Part shown: positions 35,216-46,364 of the stretch, in pieces
How the letters are laid out: each line of letters begins with the position of its first letter
How positions within the stretch are numbered: the first letter of the stretch is position 1
From: Melastoma dodecandrum
Taxonomy: Eukaryota > Streptophyta > Magnoliopsida > Myrtales > Melastomataceae
Assembly: GCA_029817715.1 (NCBI GenBank)
Contig: JARUPY010000606.1
Location: 7,006,001-7,070,000, forward strand
Direction: 5' to 3'
Length of the DNA stretch: 64,000 nucleotides
The notes under the pieces: model-generated
Seen by the model: only the letters and a program-made list of their open reading frames with translations
Told to the model about the DNA's origin: nothing
The model's database searches: none
Made by a program: the position numbers and the translations under genes

Positions 35216-36067
35216 TTAGATCGCCTGCTTTATCTTCTGCAGAACTGAGAGAAGGAAATACTGCAGCACAAACACGGTCAAGAAACAGAATCCTGCATAG
35301 AGGTAATCTGGTAATTCGTCAGCAACAACCGCACCAGGATCGTTCACAAGGATGTTTTGGTAGTCTGACGCTTCTCTTGTCGCAGGTCTGAACAGGTGCA
35401 ACATCGCCATGCAGATAACTAAGTGCGACCCCTCTTTTGCGACAACGTACATCCTCGTGCAAAATTTTGCTGCTAGTTTTGGAGCGAACACGAACAAGTA
35501 GAGGAAATGCAGGTATGCCATGGCCGTGACATACATTGCCAATAGCTTCCTTAGCTCAGACGAGCTGTTGCGCAATGCCTTATTGTTGTCGGCTTCTGAT
35601 GCCTTCTGCAACTTGATGCTCCAGACAGTTAACATCATAACAGGAAGGTAACATACGAGGTTCGTAGTGAGGAAGGACGAGTTCCCCTACTCAAAATCGC
35701 GGATCGACTGGGATCTGGGGATATCCATTGAAAAGAGTACTACGTTGGCGAATACTTGGTACAAGACGGTGATCATAGTCACATTCCTCACTTTCTGATG
35801 CAGTAATGAGAACGACTTCCATTACCCAAAACCAATCAGAGCCTCTATGACGTAAAACAGCAAGTTATGGACTGCCCTGGACAATACATACAAGTCAGGT
35901 GACCGAGCGTCCATCTTCATCACGGCAAAGATGAGATCCAGTGCTTTTATCAGAATCAGAGCGGACATCGGCGTGTGGATCCTCAGCACATATAGTTTGT
36001 TGGGGTTGCATATAAAGCCCCATATACACAACACGTCAAGTGACTGAGTAGTAAGCCCCATATACAC
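35216..36067 (-). pseudogene. Lung seven-transmembrane receptor (GPR107/GOST) pseudogene
   Basis: One continuous minus-strand frame from 36067 to 35216, broken by TAA at 35824-35822 and TAG at 35689-35687. It reads RIHTPMSALILIKALDLIFA, VHNLLFYVIEALIGFG, then after the TAA WKSFSLLHQKVRNVTM, ITVLYQVFANVVLF, and after the TAG LVCYLPVMMLTVWSIKLQK. It ends with YLHFLYLFVFAPKLAAKF, HLVICMAMLHLFRPATRE and a hydrophobic end. The order of hydrophobic helices and the LLHQ-K-, VWSI and FRP signatures match the membrane domain of plant lung-seven-transmembrane (GPR107-like) proteins of the Golgi/post-Golgi membrane. The N-terminal lumenal domain is missing. No introns are visible, so it may be a processed copy or derive from an intronless family member. 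Confidence 0.6.
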
Positions 36068-38268
36068 AACATGTCCTCAGAGCGTCTCAATCCCGGTTGC
36101 CCCCAGAAATCCAACCCCCGAGATTGCCTTGCGATAAAACTACGAACCCCCCCGCACCAGTCCAATCTACATCGCCCCTCGGTGCAGTGATGATGACTGT
36201 AGACTTCCTTCCACAAATGCTTACCCTATTATGGCTGGATGATGTATTTATTAGCTTCTTCCCTGGCTTATGTTCCGGAGGAGGTTTCTCCCTCCGATTC
36301 AGATATGCATCCCCCCCTTCCTAGGTGTGATTTTCGCTCTTGTAGCTGTGGAAATGGGTTTTGCATTATCCTCTCGGAGGGAGTCATGATTTCGAGGTTC
36401 ATTGGTAGCAGATTATCGAGCAGTTCCAGAAATGTCACTCGGACCACCCCCTCGGGATGTTCTTTGGGGAATGCACCGATCTAGAAGAAGTTAAGCTTGA
36501 CCGGTGTTTCCGTGAGGAGGTGTATTCCCCCTCTTGCCCCAATCCAAGAGCTTTGTTCATGTGTTCGCGCTTTTGTGCACCCTAATGATTTGATGTTATG
36601 TAGGAAGTGGTGAAGAGGAAGGTCCAATAAAAGTAGAATTGCAGTTCCCCTTATGTACAATATTCTTTCGGTGCGTGGAAGAATGAGAGGCGCTAACTGA
36701 TCTACTCCTCTGTTATGGATACTTGTAATGATTCCGGTCGTGCTGTTAGCATGGGCAAGCTTGTTGGGAACTCGGTATAGCAGTTAGACTCGTGTGGGGG
36801 CTTTATGATAACTCTATGAAAGTATAGTTATTTATGTCAATTTTATACCTATGATTTGTTAGATTTGTAAAATATTGCGCTTATTTCATACTATTTCTTG
36901 TTATTTTACATTATTATCGAGAATTATGATACTGCCAAATTTTGAGTTTATTTCAGATAAAAACGAAAACAAGAAGATTTTGGCATATCTAGAAAGATTT
37001 TGGCTAAGGGAAAGACTTGAAGGTAACACGTGGGAGGATGACTAATTGAAGAAAAAAATATTATATCCAGATTTTCAGAGATTCTCTAGGTTTTATTTTT
37101 AGGACAGGCTAAAGAGGGATCGGAAGAAGAGGAGGATTCGACCAAAGAATTCGAGAAGGGAGAAGAAGGGAGTTAGCTTATTGTTTAGGATGCTTTTCTT
37201 TTATTGGAATTGTGTCTCGAAAACAATGTTCAGCTAAACTTTTTTTGCTTGGATTATGTTGAACCGAATTGAGTTGTTGAATTTCCTGAACTCGTTTTAG
37301 AACAAATTCATACTTTGGATGTTTATTTATTTCGTTTGATCTTAATGCGTGCAATTTGTCTGATCACCGAATTGTATTGATTTGTTATCCTAACTTAAAC
37401 TCGGGAGAGGAATTTTAGGAGAAAACAGGAACGAAATAGCCTGGTTGATATCGTGGGAGCGAATTGGCTAGTAAGTAGTATCGGGAGATATACTTCTAGG
37501 TAACCGATAAATGATTGAATCTTAATGTGTTCTGGCCTTCGTAATTCACTATAGGGATATAGGTTTACAGTGGTTTAGAATAATCGTTTGTAAACTCGGG
37601 AGAGGCTCTTAGGGACATAAGAATCCGGTTAGTAAATAGAATTAGTATAAGTTTGGGATAAATGAGTGAAGGAGTTTAACGAAATAAGGAGGGGATAGTT
37701 GATCCTAGGCTTTTCCATCTATTGAATTCCGATTCTTTATTTTGATAGTTACTTCTTATTAGTTTAATTTTCTGATTTAAAACCTCAATTTTTCATATTT
37801 GCTTGGCTATATAAAAATTGCAATTGTGTATGCTAAAGGATTTTAATTACTATCCTCGTGGGAACGATAACTCTACTCATTTCTATATTACTTGTTGCGA
37901 TCCGCATGCTTGCGGTGTGCGAATTCAGCTGTCACTTTATAACTTAGGTAGGAAGATATATATGATTAGGTGAAGTCGCAGAGTACCCGATACCCGAGTA
38001 TTCTTACCCCCCCGTTATCTGTCCATCGAGCTCGAGTTCTCAGACCGACCACATGAACACTCAGACAAATAGACGGCAGTGAAGGAAGTCCACTTGTTCG
38101 GTATAAAGAGAGAATGCTTTTGAAGATGCAGAAGGAATGGGATTCTTACCTTCTTTTACCTAAAGTGGATTCTGTTTGCCTTTCCAAATCCCATGATAAA
38201 TTTCTCTTCCTTGGGACGAATTTCGAAAAAGAGTTGGAAAAATTTCCATGTCCTGCGTTTTACTTAGG
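36068..38268. other. Intergenic region with LTR-like AT-rich stretch
   Basis: From 36068 to about 36540 there is no gene; a direct repeat of TGTGTATATGGGGCTT (minus strand) lies at 36014-36072. The stretch 36770-37950 resembles a plant LTR retrotransposon (listed separately). From 37950 to 38268 nothing is recognised. Confidence 0.4.
36770..37950 (+). mobile_element. Possible solo LTR or Ty3/gypsy-like LTR remnant
   Basis: About 1.2 kb of AT-rich, non-coding DNA with features I associate with long plant LTRs of Tat-like Ty3 elements: two AAACTCGGGAGAG(G) blocks (37396 and 37593), a GATCCTAGGC segment, and an ending CCTCGTGGGAACGATAAC ... TTGCGATCCGCATGCTTGCG. A plausible 5' edge is the TGTTGGGAACTC at about 36763. 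I found no matching second LTR, primer-binding site or target duplication, so the borders are guesses. Confidence 0.35.
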
Positions 38269-38904
38269 ATGGCTTACTCGGGTTATTGTCTGTACGAACC
38301 TCAATTCCCTCCTCCCTGTCTGTTGTTCCGGGAAGCAAATGATTTCTCTTGCAGCTGTGATGGCTCAGGTGGGTACTTCTCGTCGGATGTGCCGCCCCCG
38401 TATTCAGCTCCTGGCATTGGTGATCTCTTCGCTTCGGATGTAGCCATGTACAGTTCAGCAGCTTCATTGTTTGGCGGGAACAGTTGGGATTGGTACGACG
38501 AGCACTACGACATGGAGGAATTACCGTATGAGGATTATGAGGACTGGATGCGAGGTAATGATTCCCATTTCAGCAGTTGCTGGGATGATTATTTTCCCAA
38601 GTTCGAAGATGGTTCCCTCGGAAATAGCCATCTGAATGCCGGGCAGGGGGCAGGAGACTTCCCCCAGAGCGAAAGCCAGATCGGCGATGCTAACGTGGCA
38701 GGGGAAATTGCCCCAGCATCTCTCTGTTACGAAAACGCCACATCTGGATACAAGTACTGGTTAGAACAACTATGGGAGGAACACTCTGCCCAAGATCAGC
38801 AGGAAGCCCCATGGATGCATTCGTACGACTATGAGTTTTGCTCGGATATCTTCGGATATTTTCCCTGTTTGTCGCGAAGAGATCCTGGAAGGTTGTGGTG
38901 GTGA
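38269..38904 (+). CDS. Unrecognised acidic protein ORF (211 aa)
   Basis: A continuous frame starting MAYSGYCLYEPQFPPP. The N-terminal part is Cys-rich (CSCDGSGGYF); the rest is rich in Asp, Glu, Trp and Tyr, e.g. NSWDWYDEHYDMEELPYEDY and KYWLEQLWEEHS. I recognise no family. Length, balanced codon use and higher GC than the flanks make a real gene plausible. An overlapping frame upstream (from 38114) could contribute another exon. It follows the LTR-like stretch, so a gag-like origin is possible, although there is no zinc knuckle. No signal peptide. Confidence 0.4.
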   Translation: MAYSGYCLYEPQFPPPCLLFREANDFSCSCDGSGGYFSSDVPPPYSAPGIGDLFASDVAMYSSAASLFGGNSWDWYDEHYDMEELPYEDYEDWMRGNDSHFSSCWDDYFPKFEDGSLGNSHLNAGQGAGDFPQSESQIGDANVAGEIAPASLCYENATSGYKYWLEQLWEEHSAQDQQEAPWMHSYDYEFCSDIFGYFPCLSRRDPGRLWW

Positions 38905-39111
38905 TGCATCTGCCTTCCTGTCTGCATTCCCCTTTCGAAACCCCGCTTAGCATTTCCCTGAAGGAGCCGAAACCTTTGCTCATTCACGAATGACACCTCT
39001 GTTTTTCTCTTATTTATTTCATCCTCCATTGTCAAAATTTACGAGAGCAAATTGTCTTCTCCCTATCATGTACAAAAAAGAATGGAAAGAACAATTTGCC
39101 ATCTTCATTCA

Positions 39112-40402
39112 TCATATCACTGTACCCAGGCCGAGTTCATCTTCAATGTCATCTTCGTCCTCGAATAGCTTAAGGAACCGAGCCTGTTCTTGCTCCCTTC
39201 TCTTCTTTTTCCAGTACTTGTAAGCCACCACCAAACCGGCAATGAACACCGTCGAGACAGCGGCGCTGATTACAATTATCAGCACCACAGGCATTCCTCT
39301 GTGTTTTCCAGGCGCTGCATGGTTGGTTTTGGGTTCTAACAAGAGAAAAACAGCAAGGCCGGTCCAAATTTAGTGGGCAATTACTTCAGATTCGAAAACT
39401 GGCAATATACGCGAAGGACGGATGGCTCCAACTAACCAGAAGGGAGAGGTACACAATCTGGACACAAGAAAGTGGCATTGAACTCCTTATGCTCGACCCG
39501 GGTGTATCTTCCGTTGCTCGTAAAATCAGAGGAACAGAATTCCCACTCGGCAAAGACATCATCAGACTGGACTGTATCCTTCTCATAGAAACCACATCTC
39601 TTGCACTTCTCGCCCGCGAGATTTGTCAGAGGCTGTTAAAGAAAGAGACAATCATTTTGAGGAACTGCTGAAAGCCAACATAGCTTTAATAATTGTCATC
39701 ACGTTAAAATGCATGCAGCCCTCAGCTGTTGCTTTCACAGAGGCACAAGCGGCGAGTACAAGCTACACACGACACGGAACAATTCAGGAATCAGATCAAC
39801 TGGACAGCTAACGGAAAAAAAAACAAGCAGCTTGGCAGCAACGGCCAGTGGGATCCTGGAATCCTACACAGGCACTTCTCATGCTTCAAGAACAACTATA
39901 CCACAAAGTCACCAAGATCGATATACCTGCCAAGATTCTTGACCCTTGAAAATGTATATGACATTCGCAGCCTTCACATCGGGCAAATCTGTCTGGTTCT
40001 CCCCCTTGCACTGAAAATAGACAGCCGGCTTTGACTTAAACCATTCATGAGTTGTGAAGATTTCGATTGAACCAAGCATTACTTCTGCCGAGAATGATCT
40101 CGCTGCGAAACCAAAGGAACAAACAGTAATCACTACGACGCACTCCCCCTTGCAAAAAAAGCAACAAACGGACGATAATCGCCCCATCTCACAGACATCC
40201 CAACAACATCCAATCCGAAATTTCGAAAAACCAGAATCCAATCTATGACCCTTAACATCCAAAACCATATCAAGAGATTCCAAGAAAGATCATGCCAGTC
40301 AGAGGGAAGGGGAAATGCGTCGAGAGAAAGATTACCCGGGAAGAAAGCGAACATAATAACGATCCACCAGAGACGGGAAGCCTCCGAAACCGTCGAACGC
40401 AT
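39112..40402 (-). CDS. Type I membrane protein, DUF7953-like (Expp1)
   Basis: Four minus-strand exons, 40402-40336, 40102-39927, 39632-39437 and 39335-39112; phases fit and give 220 residues. Exon 1 encodes a signal peptide (MRSTVSEASRLWWIVIMFAF) split before the mature start at about RSFSAEV. The lumenal/extracellular part has VMLGSIEIFTTHEWFKSKP, VYFQCKGENQ, EKCKRCGFYEKDTVQSDDVF and FNATFLCPDC, with paired Cys residues likely to form disulfides. A transmembrane helix (VVLIIVISAAVSTVFIAGLV) and a short basic-then-acidic cytosolic tail (YKYWKKKRREQEQ, DEDDIEDELG) close it. I recall it from plant proteins annotated as DUF7953 or Expp1; function unknown. The last intron uses donor TCTG|GTTAGT, chosen to keep frame with EPKTNH. 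Confidence 0.85.
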
Positions 40403-40939
40403 CGCGCGAGAAAAGTGAAAGAACCAAAATTTTCGATGGCGGGGGAAGGAATCAAAATGAAATCCCTCTCAGCGGGCTCGCAAGAAACAACGAATTCGGG
40501 GCGACAGGAAGCGCGTTCCGACTCGAACTCCGAGGTACGATGAAGTCTGCCTTCCTGGGATCGGACAGCTGGGGAAAGGGAAAGGCGGGGTTGTTGTTGG
40601 TGCGAGGATTTCTTGATGGGGGACGAAATATATTCTGAGTCGTCAATGGCGGGGCTTTCTCCTTCGGATGAAGCAACGGAATGAATGAACCGGTTGTACC
40701 GGTCGAATACTGAACCGGATCGATCCAAACCGATCTGACTGTTCGGGTCAAATTTATTATACTATATAATATAAATCAACATTTTCTGTTTTCCGTTTTT
40801 GTTTTCTATTTCGAGTTCTAAAAAGCTGTTTTTGTTTAAAATTTTAAAAAATTGTTTTTTTATCACTAACATACTTTTGTAAAAAGAGAAAATAAGAAAA
40901 CGAAACTTATTTCCGCGTGGCAAGGTTTTTAGATTTTTA
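40403..40939. other. Intergenic gap before the Mutator-like element
   Basis: The first few hundred bases hold the promoter of the membrane-protein gene (minus). The rest is AT-rich with T-runs at 40855. No gene seen. Confidence 0.45.
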
Positions 40940-42116
40940 AAAGAATTTGGCAAATTATCGATTTATGGCCCAAACTATAGGCCTACTTTCTTATGTGGCC
41001 TATGATTAAAAAAGTTTTAGATGTGGCCCAATTTACATAAAATTTTTTGATAAGGCTTAATTACTGACGTCCGTCAACCGGTGCCGATGTGGATTTGATG
41101 GACTTTTATAATTACCTACGTGGCTCTGTTTTTTTAGGGAAAAACGTTCATTTATGCACGTGAGATCTATTATAACGTAAGGAAAGAAATTAGGAAATTA
41201 GGGTTTGTGTTCTAATTTCTGTCCTCATCGTGTTCATCTGGGTTGTCCTTGGCCGTGTTCATCTGGGGTTCCTTGATCTCTCTTCCACAAAACCTCAATC
41301 TCTCTCTGTGTGAAAATTTCCGAGAGCCAAAACGATCGAAACGGACTGAAAACTAATTCCTTACGGGAAGTGAGTCCTCCAGCGAGGCCATCGAACCGAC
41401 GACGAGACTTCCTCATCCTCTCCCTCGTATTCGCTGTCGTCGGGGACACCGATGTCCATCGCATCCTCGTCCTGGTCATCATCCCGGAAGCTTTCTTCCT
41501 TCTGGAAGATCATCCGCCTGGAAAGTTATGCGCCGGTCACTCCCTAAACATTATCCTGCACCTCCCCGACGCCTATATCCCTAACGTACGCCACCCTCAG
41601 GAAAGCCACCATCACCTCCATTTTTTTTCTTTATCCCCCATAAACAACCCCAAAAGAGAGAGGGGAAAAATGTCAAAGCTGCTCAAATCCGGATTCACTT
41701 CCCAAACTTATTTAAACCTGTGGAATTCTGGTCCAGCTCCGCCGCCGCAGAAAGGCTAATTTCTTACAACACCCCTCGGACAAACCCCTCCTGAAATCGG
41801 ACTTCCTGCGATTGTTCCCAAAATCGAAATGACCACGAACCCACGAACCCTAACCCTAAGCCTCTTTTGTTGATTTATTTCGTCTAGTAATCAATTTTGG
41901 CCACGTAGCATTTCTCTGAAAAAGAAAACAGAGCCACGCAGGTGATTATAAAAGTCCGTCAAATCCGCGTCGGCACCGGTTAACGGACGTCGGTTATTAG
42001 GCCTTATCAAAAAAATAATGTAGATTGGGCCACATCTAAAACATTTTTAACCATAGGCCACAGAAGAAAGTAGACCTATAATTTGGACCATAAATCGATA
42101 ATTTGCCAAAGAATTT
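40940..42116. repeat. 9-bp target site duplication flanking the MULE
   Basis: AAAGAATTT at 40940-40948 and again at 42108-42116, directly abutting the inverted repeat ends on each side. Confidence 0.9.
40949..42107. mobile_element. Mutator-like element (MULE), 1,159 bp, non-autonomous
   Basis: The ends are inverted copies: left GGCAAATTATCGATTTATGG at 40949, right end reading (reverse complement) the same 20 bases to 42107. The inverted repeats run about 188 bp (40949-41136 and about 41920-42107) with scattered substitutions and a few small indels. A perfect 9-bp direct repeat, AAAGAATTT, flanks it (40940-40948 and 42108-42116). Long TIRs with a 9-bp duplication are the signature of Mutator-like elements. 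The 780-bp interior encodes no transposase; it includes a minus-strand acidic frame (DDDQDEDAMDIGVPDDSEYE) that could be captured host sequence, as in Pack-MULEs. The near-identical target duplication and ends suggest a moderately recent insertion. Confidence 0.9.
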
Positions 42117-42205
42117 TATTTCCGGCTTCAATTTATTACATTGTGAAGGGGGGAAAATACAAACCAACCATTTGGTTTTAAGGTCGGAAAAAATCAATAA
42201 TATGA

Positions 42206-43495
42206 TCAGTTGGAGGAGAAGACTTTGGCATCCAGCTGATAAGCAGGGGTGAAGAACGCCGGCCAGCAGAGGTACGTAGACATTATGCTGCTCACCGTAG
42301 ACGCGCCTATCAGCATGTTCATCACCACTATCTGCAGCTGGATCGCCTCCAGCGGCGACGCCCCTCCCATGATGAGCCCCGTCATCGCCCCCGGAAGCGA
42401 TATCAGCCCCACCGTCTTCGCATTGTCGAGCACCGGGGACAGAGCGATCACCAGCGCCCTCTTCACCTGCTGGATCGTCGCCTGCCTCGGGGTTGCCCCG
42501 AGGGCCAGTGCAGTCTCGACCAGGCTGCTCTGGGCCTTGATATCGTCCCTCAGTCGCTTCATGGTGACGCCGGTGACCGTCATCGAGTTCCCGACCATCA
42601 TCCCCGCGACGGGGATGATGTACCTAGGGGTGAAGGGGAAGACGCGCAGCAGGATGAGGAGCAGAATCGTTAGGGACGTCCCGGAGAGGATGGATGCCCC
42701 AGCCACGAGCTTGCCGCGCGGGACTTGCTTCGCCCGCTGACCGGCCGTGTATCCGGCCACGAAGACCTGGGAAGAAGTGGGAAGGGATTAGTTTCACGGG
42801 GAATGTAAACAGCAGGAATCTTTGACGAGTCAGTTTAGTGGTAATATCTAGCAAATGGCTGAATCCATGGGGGATTGATGAGATGCCATAAATGTTTTAT
42901 TTCTCCATTGGAATTAATGACTCTCGAAATAGGCGTCGCTTCTTTCCTAATTAATCAAGTAAACCCCCCCCCCACCCAAAACCTCCCCTCCAAACACGTT
43001 ACTGAGATTTCGAGAAAGTTGACCAAAATTACAAAAACTCCCCCCCACCCCTACTTTTTTTCACAACCCAAAATTGGAAAACGCAAGAAAAATCAGCATT
43101 CCCATTCCTCCCACCATCACCCGGGAAAATACCCACATTGCAGTTCTTCGGATTTCCTGACGATGTTGTCCGAAACCAGCGAACGTTCGTGGAAAGAAAA
43201 AGGGCGAGTTTTTGTTTTTGTTTACCATGAAGAGGTAGGCGAGGATGATCCAGGCGACGTTCTCCTGGTTGAATATGAACTGAAGCACGAACCCAATCAA
43301 CGACAGCTGCACGAACCCCCGGGAGATCGAGTACATCATCTCCCCCTCGATCCCCAGCTTCTGCATGCGAGACAGCGTCACAGCCATCGCCACCACCGCC
43401 AGCGCAGCCATCGGCTTCACCATCCCCTTGAGGAAAGCCTCCGCCCAACCCCAGTCTCGGAAATCGAACCCTAACCTCAGCAACTCCCCCGTCAT
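42206..43495 (-). CDS. ALS3: ALS3-like ABC transporter membrane subunit (UPF0014)
   Basis: Two minus-strand exons, 43495-43226 and 42766-42206, joined in phase 0 between AYLFM and VFVAGYTAGQ; 276 residues (ALS3 is about 273). Seven or so hydrophobic helices are visible (MAALAVVAMAVTL, FVQLSLIGFVLQFIF, SLTILLLILLRVFPF). Diagnostic blocks are TPRYIIPVAGMMVGNSM, LALGATPRQATIQQVKRAL and GAMTGLIMGGASPLEAIQLQ, all strongly conserved in ALUMINUM SENSITIVE 3. ALS3 acts with the nucleotide-binding subunit STAR1 at the tonoplast, and in Arabidopsis affects aluminium tolerance and phosphate-deficiency root growth. No ATPase domain is present, as expected for this half. It starts 405 bp from the divergent mitochondrial-protein gene. 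Confidence 0.95.
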
Positions 43496-43900
43496 CTCCG
43501 TCGGTTCTCCAGACGGTGTTTTTCTTGGTAGTTAGGGATTGGTTATGATAACCAGACGGCGGCTCTTCTTCTCTTGTTATTTGCATGGTGTTGCTGGGGT
43601 GGGGATTAAATATATATAACGTTGGCGGGGGGGATTTCCAAAAACTGAGTAAATCATTAAATGATGGAATCGGTCCAAATCAAGAATCTGCAATAAATCT
43701 ACTGCCCAAATAAGAAAAGGGCGCTCCATGGATGTAGCCCAGGCCAATTTCGGGCCTATTTGGGTCAGGCCCAAGATGTGCCTTACCCTTGTTGGACTGG
43801 GCCCATAGACGAGCCCATGTGAGGAGAAGGGCGTGATAGCAACATAACCTTGCCTTCGTGTTGGGGCTGCGAGCGCAGTGAGTTTTGTTGTGCCAAGGAG
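43496..43900. promoter_or_regulatory. Divergent promoter, ALS3 / mitochondrial-protein gene
   Basis: A 405-bp gap carrying several GGCCCA/TGGGCC motifs: AGGCCCAATTTCGGGCC-like at about 43739, GGCCCAAG at about 43768 and TGGGCCCA at about 43797-43804. These are site II elements, bound by TCP factors and enriched upstream of plant genes for mitochondrial and translation proteins. They lie within about 165 bp of the plus-strand start at 43901, fitting its predicted mitochondrial product. Regulation is inferred. Confidence 0.6.
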
Positions 43901-45348
43901 ATGAGCCGGCTGCTGAGGATTGCCGACTCGGCCGCCGCCGCCCGACGGGCACCGCAGTCCCTCCTACGTCACCCCTTCCTCGCCGCCCGTCGGTTCTTTG
44001 CTTCCGAATCGGAGACACCGCCGGATCCTTCGTCCCCCATCGATCCCTTCCTCCACGCTTCCTCCTCTGGTTAGGTCTCGCGTCGTCCGTATCCTTTGCG
44101 TCGACGATTGATTGTCTAGGGTTTCGATTCAAGGTGTCGGTCCGCTTGTTCAGGTCCGGTTTATGCGAAGTTATTCGGGAATGCCAGGCACACGACGAAG
44201 AGTGACGTGGTTAACCTGCTAGACGGCTGTAACTTGACCGTTGACGACGTCAGGGTGAACTATAACAACAACTTCGGCCCCGTTGCTATGTATGTAGTCA
44301 TGTTTCAGTCTGTCTAGCTTGGATCTTGGTCTGTCTTTGCATGCTTGTTGGATCTTGTCGTAGTATTGAACAAGCAAATGAACGGGAGGTAACTCAGGCA
44401 TTTTTGCTGGCTGTCTTCAGGATTGTGCAGTTTCAGTCTCGTTATGACTTCGATCAGGCTTTCAAAGCTATTGCGAAGAAGGGCCGCCTTTACAGAATTG
44501 AAAAGGTAATTTGTACAAATGGTCGAATAACTCATCAATATGATGTGTGATATCTGTGGTGCTTTGCTTTTCTCTTGTTGAGTTGCTTTCTTACATTATT
44601 TTCTGTGATATATGGCATATTCTCAGGCCGATCAATCTCACTGGGACAATGTAAAATCTTATGATGGGAAAACGGTATGCCGGGCCTTTTGACATTTTTA
44701 TGACCTTTTGGCTGGAATATTTCGAAAATCTGTGTGGATATTTTTCACTTAATCACGTTTGACTCGAGGTTGCCAATTATTGGACTTCGCTGTGTTGTTT
44801 TCCTTTTTTTAAATCGTGAACGTGAAGTAATGTTAGACTTGATAGTGAATCGTATTTTGTTTCTGCAGCTTTTACTGCAGGGTATCCCCCGAATGGCAAC
44901 ACGGGAGGATATTGAGAGGTTACTGTCTGGATGTGAATTTGATTCCTCGTCCATTCAATTTTCCTTCAGGTCAAATCCATTTTATTTCAGTAAAATTAAA
45001 TTAGATTATTATGAAATGATATATGAATTTCCCGGCATTCACGTTGGGGTGGGGTGTGTTAAAAATTCTCAAATGGGTTACAAATTCCTTGACTGGACTG
45101 CTTGCTAATTCCTCATTTCACATAATAGCCCAGGGGTAGTCTCCCTAACATTTCCGACTTCTCTTTCACTTGCATTTACTGAAATAATCTCCTGCCTGTT
45201 TCTGTTCATCTGCAGGCAAGCTTTCCCATATGCAGTCAGGATGGCAACCGTGAACTTCCCATCACAGATCCTTGCCATAAATGCTTTTTTCAAAACGAAC
45301 AGGAGCTTCTGCCAAAATAATCAGATTTCAGTGCGAGTACTTCATTAG
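43901..45348 (+). CDS. Predicted mitochondrial protein of unknown function
   Basis: Six exons with consistent phases: 43901-44069, 44154-44289, 44421-44505, 44627-44674, 44869-44969 and 45216-45348; 223 residues. The N-terminus (MSRLLRIADSAAAARRAPQS, then HPFLAARRFFASE) is an Arg/Ser/Ala-rich, acid-poor presequence typical of mitochondrial import, with a probable cleavage site near RRFFAS. The mature part has VYAKLFGNARHTTKSDVVN, NNNFGPVAMIVQF, AIAKKGRLYRIEK, LLLQGIPRMATREDIERLL and VRMATVNFPSQILAINAF. The two halves may each form an RRM-like fold, which is a guess from the spacing of hydrophobic strands. I recall plant homologues without an assigned function. Site II promoter motifs agree with mitochondrial expression. 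Confidence 0.8.
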
Positions 45349-45921
45349 GACATGAGTTTCTCAATTGCTCGTAGGTTGGACTCTATAGGGAAAACTAGTT
45401 TTTTCCTTGATCTTTGTTTTAAGGTGCTTGCAATATTGCAAAATGCTGTTGCAGTTTCATATAACTTTGTTTCATCCTAGACTCGTATAAATGCATCGTG
45501 CTTACCAATGATCGAGGCAAAGTTCATTACAAGATGTGATGTAATAGTTGGCTCAATTGATTTCCCGCGTCTTTATCTGTGTTATGGGCTTGCATTGAAT
45601 TCGCCACCGCGTGTAAATTTATTCAGAGCTTGAGAATTGGCAGAGACTGCAATCCGTTTGTATGCAGCAGTAAAGTGTGTGGTGTCGCCTCTTTGTAGTC
45701 TTAATGACAGGGCATGAAAACAATAATGTAGACAAGTGAACACACCAAACCAAACAACACCCAGCGTTTCAGGGTCATCACGTGATTGCAAAATGCCAAA
45801 TAGCAAGGTTCTTCCGACCAAACATCTTTCTAGGACACCGTCATTGTCGCATCCTGTGCACTTTATCTAGGAAGTACCGGAAGCATGTGTGCATTGCCCT
45901 GAGAGCTACTGAAGAAGAAAG
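45349..45921. other. Intergenic gap
   Basis: Presumed 3' UTR of the mitochondrial-protein gene and leader of the next plus-strand gene. The short open frames carry no family features. Confidence 0.45.
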
Positions 45922-46364
45922 ATGAGGGATTGCTATGGTTGCGACTGTGAAGTTAAGAGCATCAGCAGGTGGAGTACTTACACAGAAAGGTCGAACTCGA
46001 CTGGTCGCTGCATTAGTTTTTGTCTGTGGCTTTTGGTTTTGCAGCAACGACGAGATCATTGGAAGTGTCGGAGGGCCGAGGCTTGTAGAGTGCCTGAGAG
46101 GAATGCTTCTAGCAGAGAGACAGGCTTCCAAAGACGCAAAACAAGATGCTGACCTTTTGAGGAAGAAGGTTTGGCTGCTGCCCCTGGTATAGAGTACACC
46201 TTAAGCCCGAACACCATACAATGTGATCTACTTCGATTTGATCGCAGATCATGGAGCTGGAGATTAAGCTGAAGAAAGCGATTGAGTTAAGGGACCGAGC
46301 AGAAAATAAGCTGCAAATCCTGCACAGGAAACTTGAGGTCTTTTCAACCAAGACAGCTTGCTGA
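45922..46364 (+). CDS. Small coiled-coil protein of unknown function
   Basis: Three exons, 45922-45968, 46045-46168 and 46248-46364, consistent in phase; 95 residues. The start MRDCYGCDCEVKSISS is Cys-rich. It is followed by NDEIIGSVGGPRLVECLRGM and a long charged helix, LLAERQASKDAKQDADLLRK then IMELEIKLKKAIELRDRAEN and KLQILHRKLEVF, with a heptad pattern suggesting a coiled coil. No recognised domain, signal peptide or membrane segment. An upstream coding exon could be missing, as the ATG is the first in frame but the 5' end is unconfirmed. Possibly a self-associating adaptor; no function inferred. Confidence 0.6.

Noticed and set aside
36014..36072. Direct repeat TGTGTATATGGGGCTT as a sign of a transposon end
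   Set aside because: Two short copies about 40 bp apart only; no inverted repeats or target duplication, so a local duplication is simpler.
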